Source: Acanthopleuribacter pedis (GTDB lineage: Bacteria > Acidobacteriota > Holophagae > Acanthopleuribacterales > Acanthopleuribacteraceae). From it: 64,000 nucleotides of DNA. A program made the position numbers and the translations under genes. A model generated the notes under the pieces. The model saw only the letters and a list, made by a program, of their open reading frames with translations, ran no database searches and was not told where the DNA came from. Numbering within the stretch: position 1 is the first letter of the stretch; every line of letters starts with the position of its first letter. The DNA is taken from NCBI RefSeq assembly GCF_017377855.1, contig NZ_JAFREP010000023.1, positions 1 to 64,000 on the forward strand, given 5' to 3'. Below are positions 1 through 10,180 of this stretch, piece after piece.

Positions 1-3000
1 CCTTGTTCGCTGACGGCGATCAGGTAGGCGTCCGCGTCGTAGCTGTAGCGAACGGTTCGCGTGCCGCGTTTGACTTCCTCGAGCAGGTTCCCGAAAAGGT
101 GGGGTCGGTAGCTGCGTTCGACCTTGCGTTTGGCGGCGCCGTCGGCGGGCTGGTCGGTGAGTTCGGTGGGCAGGTCGGTGACGGCCTCGTCCAAATCACC
201 GCGCTGGAACTTGTTCTGCCACGGGAAATCCTTGCGTTCGCGTTCGATGACCCGGCCGAACAGGGCGCCCGGCGTATTGCTCGCGGCCTGGTAACGCATC
301 AGCGGGTAGATGATGCGGTCCTTCTTGTCGATGTCGGTGTCGCTGTCGGCCTCGGCGCTGTTGAGGCTGTCGAACAGCGGATGGTAGGCGGGCAACGGCA
401 AGCTGCTGTACCAGGTGGAGGTCATGGTTTCGCGATGTTCCAGCACCCACTTCTTGTCGTGGTAGCTGAGTTTGCTGAGGGGATCATCCCGAAAAACAAC
501 GGCTTTCCCGGCCTGCTTGAGATCGGCCTCCACCCGCCATAACCCTGGCTGTCCGAGGAGGATGCGTTGATCGGCTTTGAGGCGTTCGCCGGTGATTTGG
601 GCGGGTAAATCCTTGGGGCGGAACCAAACAGCCGAACCCAGGTGCAGGGCGCCGCTGTCGCGCATGCCGACGCCGAAGGTGCCGAGCGAGCCGTGGAAAT
701 CCCCGTGATGGTAGCGCATGGTGCTGAGGTCGATGCGGCTGTCGACGGCGCGCACGGCGTCGTCCACGGCGAATTCGGTCGGGGTTCGGCTGAGCAGATC
801 GAGGTTGCCGGCGTAACGGTAGGGATCGTTGTTGGGCGGGTTGATGTAGCGCACAATGAAGGGGTAGTGTTCGCCAAGGCGGGTGATGCCGTTGTGTCTG
901 ATGTTAAGCGCCACCTCGTAACCCAGCATGCCGCGTGTTTTTAGGGTTTCCTGTCGGCTTTCCAGCCAGGTGGCGAGTTCGGCGGTGTTGACGCTGATCA
1001 TCCGTCTTTGTTGGGTCGGTTCGACCTCGAAGGTTTTTTCCCACTCGGGGTCCAGGCAGCGCATGGTGAGTTCGAGGTGTTCGTCGGGAAAGAGTTGGAC
1101 CTGGAAGGTGCCGATCTCGGTGGTAAACATCCGTTTCACTGCATCGCTCACCCCCTGGCCGGGGTCCTGTTCGGCGGCGGCGAGGTCGGCGGCGTGGAGC
1201 ACGACGGTGGTTTGCCGTTGCCATTCCTCGGGGACCAAGCGGCGTTGTTTGGGGTCGCTGTGCCACACGGTCATGTCGTAGCTCAGCCAACCCAGTTCGC
1301 GGCGTAAGCCGGTGTTGACGGGTTGGCGGATCAGGTCGACTTTGCCGTTGGTCCAGTAGAGGAATCCCTCGTGGAAAAACAAGGCGTCGCCGAGCGCGTT
1401 GCCGAGTTCGCCGCCGAACTCGGCGGTAATGAAGGGGGACTGATGGTTAACGGCCAAACGCACGGGCGCCTCGGATTGGAGGCCGGCGTAAACAGCGCGG
1501 GCATCGATGAGCACGACGTTGAGCGGACCCTTTTCCCCACTTTCTAAATCCTTGTCGAGGGTGACGGCGATCAGGCCGGTGTGGCGGTCGGCGGCCATGT
1601 TGCCGATGCGGCCGTTGAAGGCGAGGGTCACGCGTGGCAAGACCGGCGCGGTACGCGCCTTGCCGGCTTTGTCCTCGGGGACCTCGATGAAGTGGAGCAC
1701 ACTGGTGCCGCTGTCCGTGCCGTCGCCGAAGTTTTCAACGAACAGGGTCAGGTCACGCACCTTGCGCAAACCCAAATCCCGCACGCCCAATTGCGGCAGC
1801 ACGGCGGTGCGCAGGCGCGTGCCGCCCGGCCGCGCGGGGGCGTCGGCGGGGATTTCCCGCCCGGCTTCCTCGGGGTAATGGGCGCGGAACAACAAACGTT
1901 GGTCGTACCAGGTGTCGACGGGCGGCAAGAAGCTGTTGTCGCCGGCGGTGATTTTGCCGACACCGGGGAAGGTTGCCGCGGCGGCGGTAAAGGAGAGGAT
2001 CTGTTCCTCGGTGTCGGTATGAACAAAAGGCTCGAGGTCGAAAATGCCGCGCGGATAAAAGAATTGGGCGCTCATGCCGGCGTCGGTGAAGGCGGTGAGG
2101 TATTGATGGGGACTCAGGGACTGGCGCAGTTCGCGCTCGCGAATTTCTTCGAGCTTCGCGAGGTAAGTGCGAAGGTCACGCACCTCGATGCGGCCGATCT
2201 GGCTGCCCTGCGATTCAAAGGCGTTGTGGCCGAACACCAAAAAGGGGCCTTGGGCGATCACATCATTAATGATGCCGGGTGAGGCGACGGGAAGGTGGCC
2301 GATGGCGGTGAATGAACCGCCGGTCCAACGCAGCAAGAACATGCGGTTGACGGCTTGGTTGCCGTCCCAGTAGGTGATCGCGAGCACGCTGCCGCCGGGG
2401 AGCTGTTTGACGGGTTTGCGGCTCGGCCCCTCGACGGCGTTCACCTCGTCGCCCAGGGGCGTGAGCAGGGCCTGGTGGGTGACGAGGGCGGGTTTGGGGA
2501 AAAAAGGCGCGGGCGTGACTAACTCGTGGCGGGCGTTTACCAGCCAGGGGCGGTCCCCGTCGCCGGGTTCGATGACCTCGATGGTCAGGCCCCCGGGTTG
2601 GTCTTGGACGGCCTCGCGATGGCTGACCTGAATCAATAGATTGCGGTACTGGGTGTAGCCGCGCTGGCTTCGTTCGGCTTGTTGAATGGGATCGGGTTTT
2701 ATCGGTTGGGTTTGAAAACGCGCTTGATAGGTATCGGTCTCGCCGTCCCGGGTGACGATGCGCAGCGCATTGCCGCCCTGGTCACGTACCCCGCGGATGC
2801 GAAGGCGGTATGCGTGGTCCAGTTTGAGGATGGTTTGCGGGCGCGCATACACCTTGTGAACCCAATCCGTGCTGCCGATGGGTTCACCGGCGAGGTCTTC
2901 AAAGTCGAGTGGGACAGGGGTTTGGTCTTGATCGACCAGTTCAATGTTGGCCTCGGAAACACCACGAACGGGTTCACTGAAGGCGATTTGGATGGGATCA

Positions 3001-6000
3001 AAAATGGGCACGTCGCGGTCGTTGTCGGCGGGGAGGGTGCCGGTCACGGTGGGCGGGTTGGCGGGGTCGTCGGCGATGTCGCCGGTTTCGCCGATGAACC
3101 AGACGCGTCGCTCGAGCTGTCGTTCGGGGTAGGCGGCGGATGTGAAGCGCAGGGTAAGGTCGCTGTAGGACCGGTCCCGGGGGAGGTTTTCGTAGCGGAA
3201 CTGGATTTGGAAGCCGGCATTTTCGGGGGTCAGGGTGACGGTGTCCTGGTAATCGGCATCGAAGGAAACGCGGGTGAAGGGGTTGTTGGCGGCGGTTAAG
3301 GTGACACGAATGGCGCGGTTCTCGGCGAGCTTAACCCGACCGAGTTTGGTGAGGCGCGCGGTTTCGTTGCTGTTGATGGTGACGGCGGGTTCAGGGGTCT
3401 CCCCGCTGTACTTGAGATCCACGACCTCGAATTCAACCTGAACGTCCTGGTTGGGGGTTTGGCCGTCGCCGGCCTCGGGCCAGTTCAGCAGGGCGGCATA
3501 ACGAAGGGTGAGCAGGCCGCTGATGGAAATGCCGGTGCTTTGAGGCGCGGCCGAACCCAGTGCATTGCTAACGGGGTCCATGGCGAAATAGCTGGGTTGG
3601 CTGCCGTGGGTGCTGAAGATTTGGGTCCAGCCGGTGCGGTCGGTGAGGCCGACAAACTCAAGCGCGGTGTTTTCACCGGTGTTGACGACCTCGTAAAGCG
3701 GGGTGTGGCGCATGGCGCGGTAGTTTTTGTCGCCGCGTTGGTAGGTGGATTCTTGCCATTCGGCGGCCTCGGCCCACATCAATTGGGACTCCGGCATCTG
3801 GACGGGGGGCGTTTCCTCGCGCAGGCTATAGATGTTGGCGACATAGGTGGTGGGCGGATAAAGCGCGATGTTCCACGCGGCAATGAGGGGATTGTCCAAG
3901 CTGAAAAAATCAAAGTTGTACAAGGTGTTGAGGGAACGTTTGCCGGCGGTTTTTCCGGCCGCGGGTGCGCTGACGGGCGAGGCACCTTGGAATTGGGCGA
4001 TGGTGTGGTCGCTGAGGACGTCGGGCTGACGGGGGTCGGCGGGGGCGCTTACGCCTTCTCGGATGTTGCGCAAGACGAGGGTTTGATCGGGGGCGGCCTC
4101 GAGCAGGGCGGATTGCGCGCGCAAATCCGCGACGAGCCGGCCCTGAAAGCGGGGCAAGGGCTGGCCGTCGCCGCTTTCGAGGATAAAGCCGCCGAGGGAA
4201 GGCCCCGGTGTGCGTTGGCTTTGCGGGAGTTGCCCTTGCAACCGGGTGGTTTCGGCGGCGCTGAGTTGGCGCCAGGTTAGTTCGCGGCCAACGCCGGTGA
4301 GGATGTTTTCGGCGATCAGGGTCAGGCCGTCGCCGACGGGGATTTGGAAGGGTTGGCTGCCGAGCAGGATGCGGTTGCCGTCGCGGCGCACGCTGTCGAT
4401 GACGCGGGACCCGAGCTGCCCACCCGGGGTGGTGAGATCGACGCGGATGCGGTGGCCGGGAGCCCCTGAGACGACGCGGGCGAGCGCGCCGGCGGCGAGG
4501 GTTTCGCTGCTGCTCGATGCGGTGTCGAGGTTAAGCACGACGAGTTGGCTGCCGGCGGGGAAGGTGTCGCCGGGGGCGTGTAGCACCAGGTTGCCGTTGT
4601 CCTCGGCGAGGTACCAGGGGTTGAGATCCAGTGGGGTTTCACTTGCGCGGGTGTGGGTGGTGAAGCGGAATTGGGTGGCGCTGCCGAGCAGGTCGCCGGA
4701 CTCGGCCTGGAGGGCGGGGTCGAGGTTGAGGGTGTAAGTGGTTGCCTGGGCGAGTGCTTGTTGGGCGCGAATGCGCACGCTGCCGGCGCTGAAGCGGCGG
4801 GTGAAGCGGAGGGGGATGGTGCCTTCCGGCCCGCTGAGCTGAATGTGTTGGGCGAGCAGATCGGGATCCCAGACGAGGGGTTGACTGAAATCGAGGTCGA
4901 TAAACCGCCAAGGCGGGACGGCGACGGCTTCAGCCGTGGGTTGGTGGTCGACGAGCAGCAGGTTGGCGCGGTTGAGGTTGAAATCGATGCCGGTTTGGTT
5001 GGCGGCGGTTACGGCGGCGAAGGTGCGCGCGGCGTGGAAGCCGGTGGCTGGCTGTTGCGCGTGCACACTTTGGGCTTGATCCCAAAGCGGTAGGAAGAAG
5101 TGGTAGGCGCTGTCGGCGTCGCTGAGCGCGCGCCAGGGATGAGACGGGGTGCGCAGGGCGACCTCGGCCAAGGGGTTACCGCCCATGAGGGTGCGGCCGC
5201 TGAAACGACCGACGGCGAAATCGAGGGCAACCAGGGCGTACCATCCGTTTTGGTCGAGTTCACAGGTGCCGTCGTTGTTGTGCCAGGCCGTGCCGTCGTG
5301 TTGGAGGGCGCCGACGAACAGCCAGGTGCCGGGCGTGTCACGGCGCAGGAGGATCATGGCGGCGCGGGCCGGTTGGCGCAGGCGCAGCCGCGGCGCGGGG
5401 ACGGTGGCGGCGGCGTTCCACTGAAAACCCATGATCAAATCGGCCCCGTTCATAAGGGGTAGATCGGTGGGTGTGTCGGCGAAGGCGTTGACGGGTTGGC
5501 TACCCGCATGGGGAAAGCTCAGGCTCAGGGTTTCCAGGCGCACCTCGTTTTGGAAACGGTAGCCGTCGACGGGGGGTGGGTAGGCGATGCCGGTGAACAG
5601 GACATGGGCGTTGCGGGTTTGGGTGCGGTCGATGTCCATGCGGGTATGGACGGGGAAAGAACCGCGCATGCTTGCGCTGCTGTCGAAGGGATTTCGAAAG
5701 AGGAGCAGGTCGAGGGTGTGTTCGGGTAGGTCGATGGGACCGGCGGTGTGTTGGTGGCGTTCGCGCACGTGGACGCGGGCCCAGGAGCCGGAAGGCGCGG
5801 TGGGCGCGGCGGTGACGGTGACCTCGGTTTGCGGTTGTTTGAGCAGCGAAACGACAGGGGGATCGATGGTGAGGGTGCTTAATTGGCTGAGCCCGAGGTG
5901 GTGGTCGCGGGTGTGTTGGATCAGGTCACCGACGGCGGGCAGGTTGGTCGCCCCGGCGGGGGCGGCGAGCAGGAAGGCGCCGGCGCGGGTGTCGACGGTG

Positions 6001-7382
6001 GTGGCGAGGGTTCCATTTAATAAGGACAGCACGCGCCAGCCGTCTGATTCGGCGCGGAACAGGACCAGGGTGGCGCCGGCGGGCGCGGTGTAGGGCAGGC
6101 GCCGGAAAACGGCCTCGATGCGACCGGTTCCGCCGACGTCGGCCAGTTCAAAGCCGGCGAGCGGGGTCCAATCGAGCGGGAGCGGGACGGGCTGGGCCTG
6201 GGCGGTAAAAGGCGAGACCCGCGGCGTGCCGGTGAACCCGCTGAAACGCAGATCGAGTTGGTCGTTCTGGAAGGGCACGGCCGTGGATTGGGGTGGCCCG
6301 CGCGGGGTCAGGCGCCAATCGGCAAAGCGGCGCCCGCCGCCCTCGGGGGTGTCGAGGCGGCGGCGGGCCTGGACGTAGGTGGGATCGCGAATTTCCAGGG
6401 TGACGGGCGAACCGGAAAGGGCGAATTGGTAATCGCCGTCGGGCCCGCTGACCAGGTCTTGGCTTTGCAACGGGGTGGTGACCCGCAGGGCGACGCCGGC
6501 GAGGGGGCGGCTGTCGCGGTCGTCGAGCAAGGTCCCGTACCCGAAGGCGGGGAAGGCGATGTGGACAAGGTGCTCGGTGCTTGCGTTGTTGCCCCAAAGG
6601 TCCTCGGCCTGCACGGAAAAACGCAACAGCGTTTCGTTCCCGTCGGCGACCTGTTGGATTTGGAAGGGGGCACCGTCCTCGGCTTGGTGCAGGGTGGTTT
6701 GGTTAAGGCTGACGCGGTAGGCGGCGATCTGTTCGGGCTGGGCGAAGGAGACGGCGAAAGTGAAGTTGTCGCCGGCGGCAAGGTGGTCGGGGGCGGTGAT
6801 CGCGGGTTGCGGCGGTTGGTCGTTAAAAGAGAGGGTGATGCTTTGTTCGGCACTGTTGCCGGCGCGGTCGGTGACCACGTAGGTGAAATGGTTGTCACCG
6901 GGTTGTAGGGCGAGATCGGGGTCGCGGAAGGCACCGTTTTCCAGCACGACGGGGTTGCCGTCGCGGGTGAGGCTGAGCCGGTCGTCGTGGTCGTCGGCGA
7001 CCCGCCCGACGAGGGTGTAGGGAGTGCGGTTGACCCGCGCCCTGTCGGAAACTCCGGTGAGGGTCAAGGTGGGCGGTTGCGTGTCGCGGGTGAGGGTGAT
7101 GCCGCGTTGAAACGGGGGATCATCGCCATGGGTAGCGGCCAAAAAGAAGCTGTTAAAACCGTCGTTAAGCGCGAGCGTGTGGGAAAAGGTACCGTCGGGG
7201 TTGACGGTGACGGCCAGCGACCCAAGCGTCACGACACTGTCGGCGGGTGTCACGGACCCGGAAAGGGTGACGCTGTCCTCGCGGGTGAATTCAGGCAAGG
7301 GGTCGAGCACAACGGAAGGAGGGTCTTGGGCGAAGCAGACGACACAAGCCAAGAAAAGCCAAACAACAAAGAAGCGAACCAT
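1..7382 (-). CDS. Giant exported Rhs/YD-repeat protein, N-terminal 2460 residues (runs off left edge)
   Basis: I read this frame from the ATG at 7382 to base 1 without a stop, so at least 2460 residues are present and the C-terminus lies outside the window. Residues 1-18 form a signal peptide ending FA/QD. Ig-like modules follow. There are two carboxypeptidase-regulatory-like segments near residues 280 and 725 (GTLLDDRDSRPLAGVAL; SGRTLMGGNPLAEVAL) and Big_5/SbsA-type Ig domains near 825-905 and 1440-1555. The last residues read YRPHLFGNLLEEVKRG and then VRYSYDADAYLIAVSEQ, a typical YD repeat, so the Rhs shell begins at the edge. Rhs/teneurin-like proteins often form a hollow shell around a variable C-terminal toxin; whether this one does cannot be seen. 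The presence of a Sec signal instead of a PAAR/VgrG-linked N-terminus suggests Sec export. Many long open frames on the opposite strand are codon-bias shadows. Confidence 0.85.
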   Translation of the reverse strand, partial: MVRFFVVWLFLACVVCFAQDPPSVVLDPLPEFTREDSVTLSGSVTPADSVVTLGSLAVTVNPDGTFSHTLALNDGFNSFFLAATHGDDPPFQRGITLTRDTQPPTLTLTGVSDRARVNRTPYTLVGRVADDHDDRLSLTRDGNPVVLENGAFRDPDLALQPGDNHFTYVVTDRAGNSAEQSITLSFNDQPPQPAITAPDHLAAGDNFTFAVSFAQPEQIAAYRVSLNQTTLHQAEDGAPFQIQQVADGNETLLRFSVQAEDLWGNNASTEHLVHIAFPAFGYGTLLDDRDSRPLAGVALRVTTPLQSQDLVSGPDGDYQFALSGSPVTLEIRDPTYVQARRRLDTPEGGGRRFADWRLTPRGPPQSTAVPFQNDQLDLRFSGFTGTPRVSPFTAQAQPVPLPLDWTPLAGFELADVGGTGRIEAVFRRLPYTAPAGATLVLFRAESDGWRVLSLLNGTLATTVDTRAGAFLLAAPAGATNLPAVGDLIQHTRDHHLGLSQLSTLTIDPPVVSLLKQPQTEVTVTAAPTAPSGSWARVHVRERHQHTAGPIDLPEHTLDLLLFRNPFDSSASMRGSFPVHTRMDIDRTQTRNAHVLFTGIAYPPPVDGYRFQNEVRLETLSLSFPHAGSQPVNAFADTPTDLPLMNGADLIMGFQWNAAATVPAPRLRLRQPARAAMILLRRDTPGTWLFVGALQHDGTAWHNNDGTCELDQNGWYALVALDFAVGRFSGRTLMGGNPLAEVALRTPSHPWRALSDADSAYHFFLPLWDQAQSVHAQQPATGFHAARTFAAVTAANQTGIDFNLNRANLLLVDHQPTAEAVAVPPWRFIDLDFSQPLVWDPDLLAQHIQLSGPEGTIPLRFTRRFSAGSVRIRAQQALAQATTYTLNLDPALQAESGDLLGSATQFRFTTHTRASETPLDLNPWYLAEDNGNLVLHAPGDTFPAGSQLVVLNLDTASSSSETLAAGALARVVSGAPGHRIRVDLTTPGGQLGSRVIDSVRRDGNRILLGSQPFQIPVGDGLTLIAENILTGVGRELTWRQLSAAETTRLQGQLPQSQRTPGPSLGGFILESGDGQPLPRFQGRLVADLRAQSALLEAAPDQTLVLRNIREGVSAPADPRQPDVLSDHTIAQFQGASPVSAPAAGKTAGKRSLNTLYNFDFFSLDNPLIAAWNIALYPPTTYVANIYSLREETPPVQMPESQLMWAEAAEWQESTYQRGDKNYRAMRHTPLYEVVNTGENTALEFVGLTDRTGWTQIFSTHGSQPSYFAMDPVSNALGSAAPQSTGISISGLLTLRYAALLNWPEAGDGQTPNQDVQVEFEVVDLKYSGETPEPAVTINSNETARLTKLGRVKLAENRAIRVTLTAANNPFTRVSFDADYQDTVTLTPENAGFQIQFRYENLPRDRSYSDLTLRFTSAAYPERQLERRVWFIGETGDIADDPANPPTVTGTLPADNDRDVPIFDPIQIAFSEPVRGVSEANIELVDQDQTPVPLDFEDLAGEPIGSTDWVHKVYARPQTILKLDHAYRLRIRGVRDQGGNALRIVTRDGETDTYQARFQTQPIKPDPIQQAERSQRGYTQYRNLLIQVSHREAVQDQPGGLTIEVIEPGDGDRPWLVNARHELVTPAPFFPKPALVTHQALLTPLGDEVNAVEGPSRKPVKQLPGGSVLAITYWDGNQAVNRMFLLRWTGGSFTAIGHLPVASPGIINDVIAQGPFLVFGHNAFESQGSQIGRIEVRDLRTYLAKLEEIRERELRQSLSPHQYLTAFTDAGMSAQFFYPRGIFDLEPFVHTDTEEQILSFTAAAATFPGVGKITAGDNSFLPPVDTWYDQRLLFRAHYPEEAGREIPADAPARPGGTRLRTAVLPQLGVRDLGLRKVRDLTLFVENFGDGTDSGTSVLHFIEVPEDKAGKARTAPVLPRVTLAFNGRIGNMAADRHTGLIAVTLDKDLESGEKGPLNVVLIDARAVYAGLQSEAPVRLAVNHQSPFITAEFGGELGNALGDALFFHEGFLYWTNGKVDLIRQPVNTGLRRELGWLSYDMTVWHSDPKQRRLVPEEWQRQTTVVLHAADLAAAEQDPGQGVSDAVKRMFTTEIGTFQVQLFPDEHLELTMRCLDPEWEKTFEVEPTQQRRMISVNTAELATWLESRQETLKTRGMLGYEVALNIRHNGITRLGEHYPFIVRYINPPNNDPYRYAGNLDLLSRTPTEFAVDDAVRAVDSRIDLSTMRYHHGDFHGSLGTFGVGMRDSGALHLGSAVWFRPKDLPAQITGERLKADQRILLGQPGLWRVEADLKQAGKAVVFRDDPLSKLSYHDKKWVLEHRETMTSTWYSSLPLPAYHPLFDSLNSAEADSDTDIDKKDRIIYPLMRYQAASNTPGALFGRVIERERKDFPWQNKFQRGDLDEAVTDLPTELTDQPADGAAKRKVERSYRPHLFGNLLEEVKRGTRTVRYSYDADAYLIAVSEQ

Positions 7383-7766
7383 AACAAAACACCTACAGAT
7401 AAAAAAACAGCAAAGAAAATCGCAATCGCTCGAACACCCAAAGAAGGCGCCACAAAAAAGCCAAAGAAGACAAACACAAGACAGCACAACGCCGCCAAGC
7501 CGCAAGTCTTCGATATTTAGTTTTTCACAAGGAATTCAGATTGGTCTCATATTCTAAAGGATAATTAAAAACTTTCACAGACATCATCCCGCGCACAACA
7601 AAAAAAACACACAAGGCCTGCCTTGTAGAACCAACCCCAATACGAAGGTGGGTGAAGGCCTGCTCAAAAACCTCGGGCTTTTGATTCGGGGGTAGACACC
7701 CGGGCCCGCAAGGTCGCGGACCAAAAACGCGCGATCATGGAATTTGCGCGATCAAGCGCCCTTGGC
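7383..7766. other. Spacer upstream of the Rhs-like gene
   Basis: AT-rich, A-tract-rich spacer between the Rhs-like gene and the hydrolase gene, both on the minus strand. It should hold the promoter of the Rhs-like gene; I see no convincing -35/-10 pair. It also contains the hydrolase terminator described separately. No gene is supported. Confidence 0.5.
7599..7626 (-). terminator. Rho-independent terminator after the alpha/beta hydrolase gene
   Basis: On the minus strand ACAAGG-CAGG-CCTTGT forms a 6-bp stem with a 4-nt loop. A few bases further on there is a run of eight T. It lies about 140 nt past the stop of the hydrolase gene and before the Rhs-like gene. The stem is short, so strength is uncertain. 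Confidence 0.5.
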
Positions 7767-8798
7767 TTAAGCGCCCATCCGCATAGCCGGGTTGTGGTGC
7801 ATCTCTTCCCAAGAAGGCCCGACATAATCTTTGTGGTAGGTAAACAAACGCGGGAACGGTTCGCCTTCAAAGGCGTAATCCGAGGCGCTTTGGCGGTCGT
7901 CGTAGTGGTAGGTGCTTTGGCCGCGGTCATCAAGCAGGTGGTAGAGATAATGCTGGTTAAGCAGGTGCCCGTAGGCCTCGCGCACAAAAACGGGGCCGTC
8001 GATGTTGATGATGCCGCGTTTTTTGGGCGCCAACACGCCGAGCCGCGCCACCAAGTCTTGGCGGTTGGCGAAATTTTCGATGTAGGGTACGCGCCGCACG
8101 GGATCGGTGTACTCCATGCGGTCGGAGCAATTGGCGAAATTGTAAATTTCCAATTTATGAAGCTGGGCGTTGGCCTCGGGACAGCGCTGCAGCTCGCGCA
8201 GGATGTTGGCCATGATGATGGAACCCTGGGAATAGGCAACCACGACGACTTTTTTCTTGGAGGAACACAACACCCGTTTGATTTCAACGGCGCCCAAGTG
8301 CGCGGGTTGCGCCATCCATGCGCCGGTTTTGCCGACGGCGGCCTCGAGAATATCGAGGTAAATCGAATCGGTTGGGTTTTGAATGATGGTGATAGGGCGA
8401 CGAAAATGTTCGGTCAAACAGGCACGTTGCAACTTGGCAATATCATTATTAGAGGTTACACCGTTGATAAAGAACCAGGACTCATCAGGATAGCTGTCGT
8501 AATCCTGCATTTGGCCCTGCCAGTGCATGACATGGGGTTCTTGGAGAAAAAAGACCTCGGGGATGAAACCCAACCAACCGGGCCGTTTCATGGGAATGGG
8601 AAACAGACCGGCGTCAATGAGGTAGCCTAGCGCGCGCATGGGTTTGCGCGGGTCGAGAATGCGAAACTCGGAGTAGCGCGGGTAAGGGGGCACCCAATTG
8701 GGGGGGTGACCCAAGATCGAATTGACGTAAAGCGGCGGAAAATAGTGAAACGCGCGCCCCAAAGTCGCCAAAAGATCAAGCGTGTGCTTGACTGCCAT
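7767..8798 (-). CDS. Alpha/beta-hydrolase-fold protein of unknown substrate
   Basis: 343 residues, no signal peptide. The core strand VVVVAYSQGS carries a nucleophile-elbow motif with Ser190 (A-x-S-x-G form of the G-x-S-x-G elbow) followed by a helix, as in lipases and esterases. Candidate partners are Asp248 (FANRQD) and His278 (YGHLL), in the right order for a Ser-Asp-His triad. The N-terminal 110 residues, rich in Pro and aromatic residues, do not match a family I know. The start is supported by a GGGGGGAG Shine-Dalgarno sequence 4 nt before the ATG. It could be a serine esterase or a membrane-lipid hydrolase; substrate and physiological role are unknown. It is followed by its own terminator and is probably monocistronic. 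Confidence 0.75.
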   Translation of the reverse strand: MAVKHTLDLLATLGRAFHYFPPLYVNSILGHPPNWVPPYPRYSEFRILDPRKPMRALGYLIDAGLFPIPMKRPGWLGFIPEVFFLQEPHVMHWQGQMQDYDSYPDESWFFINGVTSNNDIAKLQRACLTEHFRRPITIIQNPTDSIYLDILEAAVGKTGAWMAQPAHLGAVEIKRVLCSSKKKVVVVAYSQGSIIMANILRELQRCPEANAQLHKLEIYNFANCSDRMEYTDPVRRVPYIENFANRQDLVARLGVLAPKKRGIINIDGPVFVREAYGHLLNQHYLYHLLDDRGQSTYHYDDRQSASDYAFEGEPFPRLFTYHKDYVGPSWEEMHHNPAMRMGA

Positions 8799-9341
8799 GA
8801 ACTCCCCCCGAGTAGATCTGCCTCACGACCGATCACCCCTGAGGACAGGACAAGAACCGGGCGCAGAAAATGATGGTGTTGTGGCGTTTCACCAGGGTTC
8901 GCGGGCTCACGGAGACCCAACAAACGCCGCAAAAACCTTCCCCTGCTTTTGCGGGCGAAACTAAAAAGACGTTGCAATTAGGTGGGTTAACGAAGAAAAA
9001 GTCAGTGGCCGTGTCGCAAACAGCTCACCGCTCGGTTACAACGACAAACAGAATCACGGGTAATCGGGTTTCCGGGCCCCCGCGTGTTTGTCAAATTTGA
9101 ATGAGAAAACCCAGGCCCATTTTAAGCTCTATCGGTCCATTTGGCCAGGGACACAAGATTTTTTTTAGGTGCTACGCCGCAAACGGCCCTCTTTTAGTCG
9201 GAAATGTGACCCAGAACCCCTGCATTCCTCGGGCCAATGGTCGGCCAGACACGGCCCGAACGACGACGGCACGGCGCGGAATAAAGGGGTCGAAAACCGG
9301 CGCGCCCCTAAGTCGCGACGCGGCATTTACCGGCCGGAACA
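8799..9341. other. Spacer with no supported gene
   Basis: About 540 bp between the hydrolase gene and the cyclic-nucleotide regulator gene, both minus strand. It must contain the hydrolase promoter. Short open frames here lack ribosome-binding sites and protein-like composition. I see no RNA gene or repeat. Confidence 0.4.
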
Positions 9342-10037
9342 TTAACCGCCGGCGGACAGACCCTTGAGAAAGCCGCGCAACTCGCCGGGCTTCACCTTAA
9401 AGACAACCTCACCCTGGTTGGTTTTCCATTTTCCAATGAGTTGGTTGCGCAAAAAAATGTTCAGGACCGACTTCAAGCGTTTCGCGCTAATGCCGACCTG
9501 CTTCAACACAACGGGAATTTGCAAACGCACTTCCCGTTCAGCACCGGTTTTCCCCTCGGCCAAACTCAAAACATAGAGACCGATCATGAGGATCGAGTTT
9601 TTGAGCAACAGATCGGTGTACTTCTGGTTGATCATGTTGATTTTGTCGGCCATGGATTTCAACAAACGCACGGTGATGTCGGGCGTCTTCGGCAAGGCAT
9701 TGATAAAGTTCTGGTTGGTGAACTCGGCCATGGTCATGTCTTTGTGGGCGACCAAGGTTGCCGAACGTTTCATGTTGAGGAACACACCCATTTCCCCAAT
9801 CAAAGCGCCACTTTTGACGGTGGCGATGGTGTTGACGTTGCCGAAGGGGTCGATTTTCTCAACCCGCGCCACCCCGTCGACAATGATGTACACGGATTCC
9901 GAGGCATCACCCTCGCGGCAAATCACATCGCCCTTGCTGAACTTTTTCATCTCGCCATGCTGCATCAAAAACTGCAGCGTGTTCATGGTCAGCTTCGTGT
10001 TAAAAGACTCGATTTGCGAATAGAGATCGTATTCCAT
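9342..10037 (-). CDS. Crp/Fnr-family cyclic-nucleotide-binding protein
   Basis: 231 residues. Residues about 20-125 form a cyclic-nucleotide-binding beta-roll. The phosphate-binding cassette reads IGEMGVFLNMKRSATLVA, with the Gly-Glu and Arg-Ser/Ala-Thr residues that contact the ribose and phosphate of cAMP or cGMP. A long dimerisation helix follows (DKINMINQKYTDLLLKN). The C-terminal 70 residues (IPVVLKQVGISAKRLKSVLNIF) resemble a diverged winged helix, giving the Crp/Fnr layout, although the DNA-recognition helix is weak, so a non-DNA-binding effector role is possible. The start is backed by GAAGGAA 7 nt upstream of the ATG. Divergent from polA across a 300-bp spacer. Confidence 0.85.
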   Translation of the reverse strand: MEYDLYSQIESFNTKLTMNTLQFLMQHGEMKKFSKGDVICREGDASESVYIIVDGVARVEKIDPFGNVNTIATVKSGALIGEMGVFLNMKRSATLVAHKDMTMAEFTNQNFINALPKTPDITVRLLKSMADKINMINQKYTDLLLKNSILMIGLYVLSLAEGKTGAEREVRLQIPVVLKQVGISAKRLKSVLNIFLRNQLIGKWKTNQGEVVFKVKPGELRGFLKGLSAGG

Positions 10038-10180
10038 GCGGACGTTCCTTCTTCACCAAGTGGGAGGATGGCGAGGGCCGTATCTAGTACATCGGTTCAA
10101 ACAATTGATTCGCAAGATCTTTATCCGTGTTAAATACCACAAAGCTTCACTTAGGTTCCAGTGTCGCGAAGGAGGAACCC

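Noticed and set aside
1..7382. Many long plus-strand ORFs across the left 7 kb
   Set aside because: They are GC-bias shadows of one uninterrupted minus-strand frame that I read from 7382 to 1.
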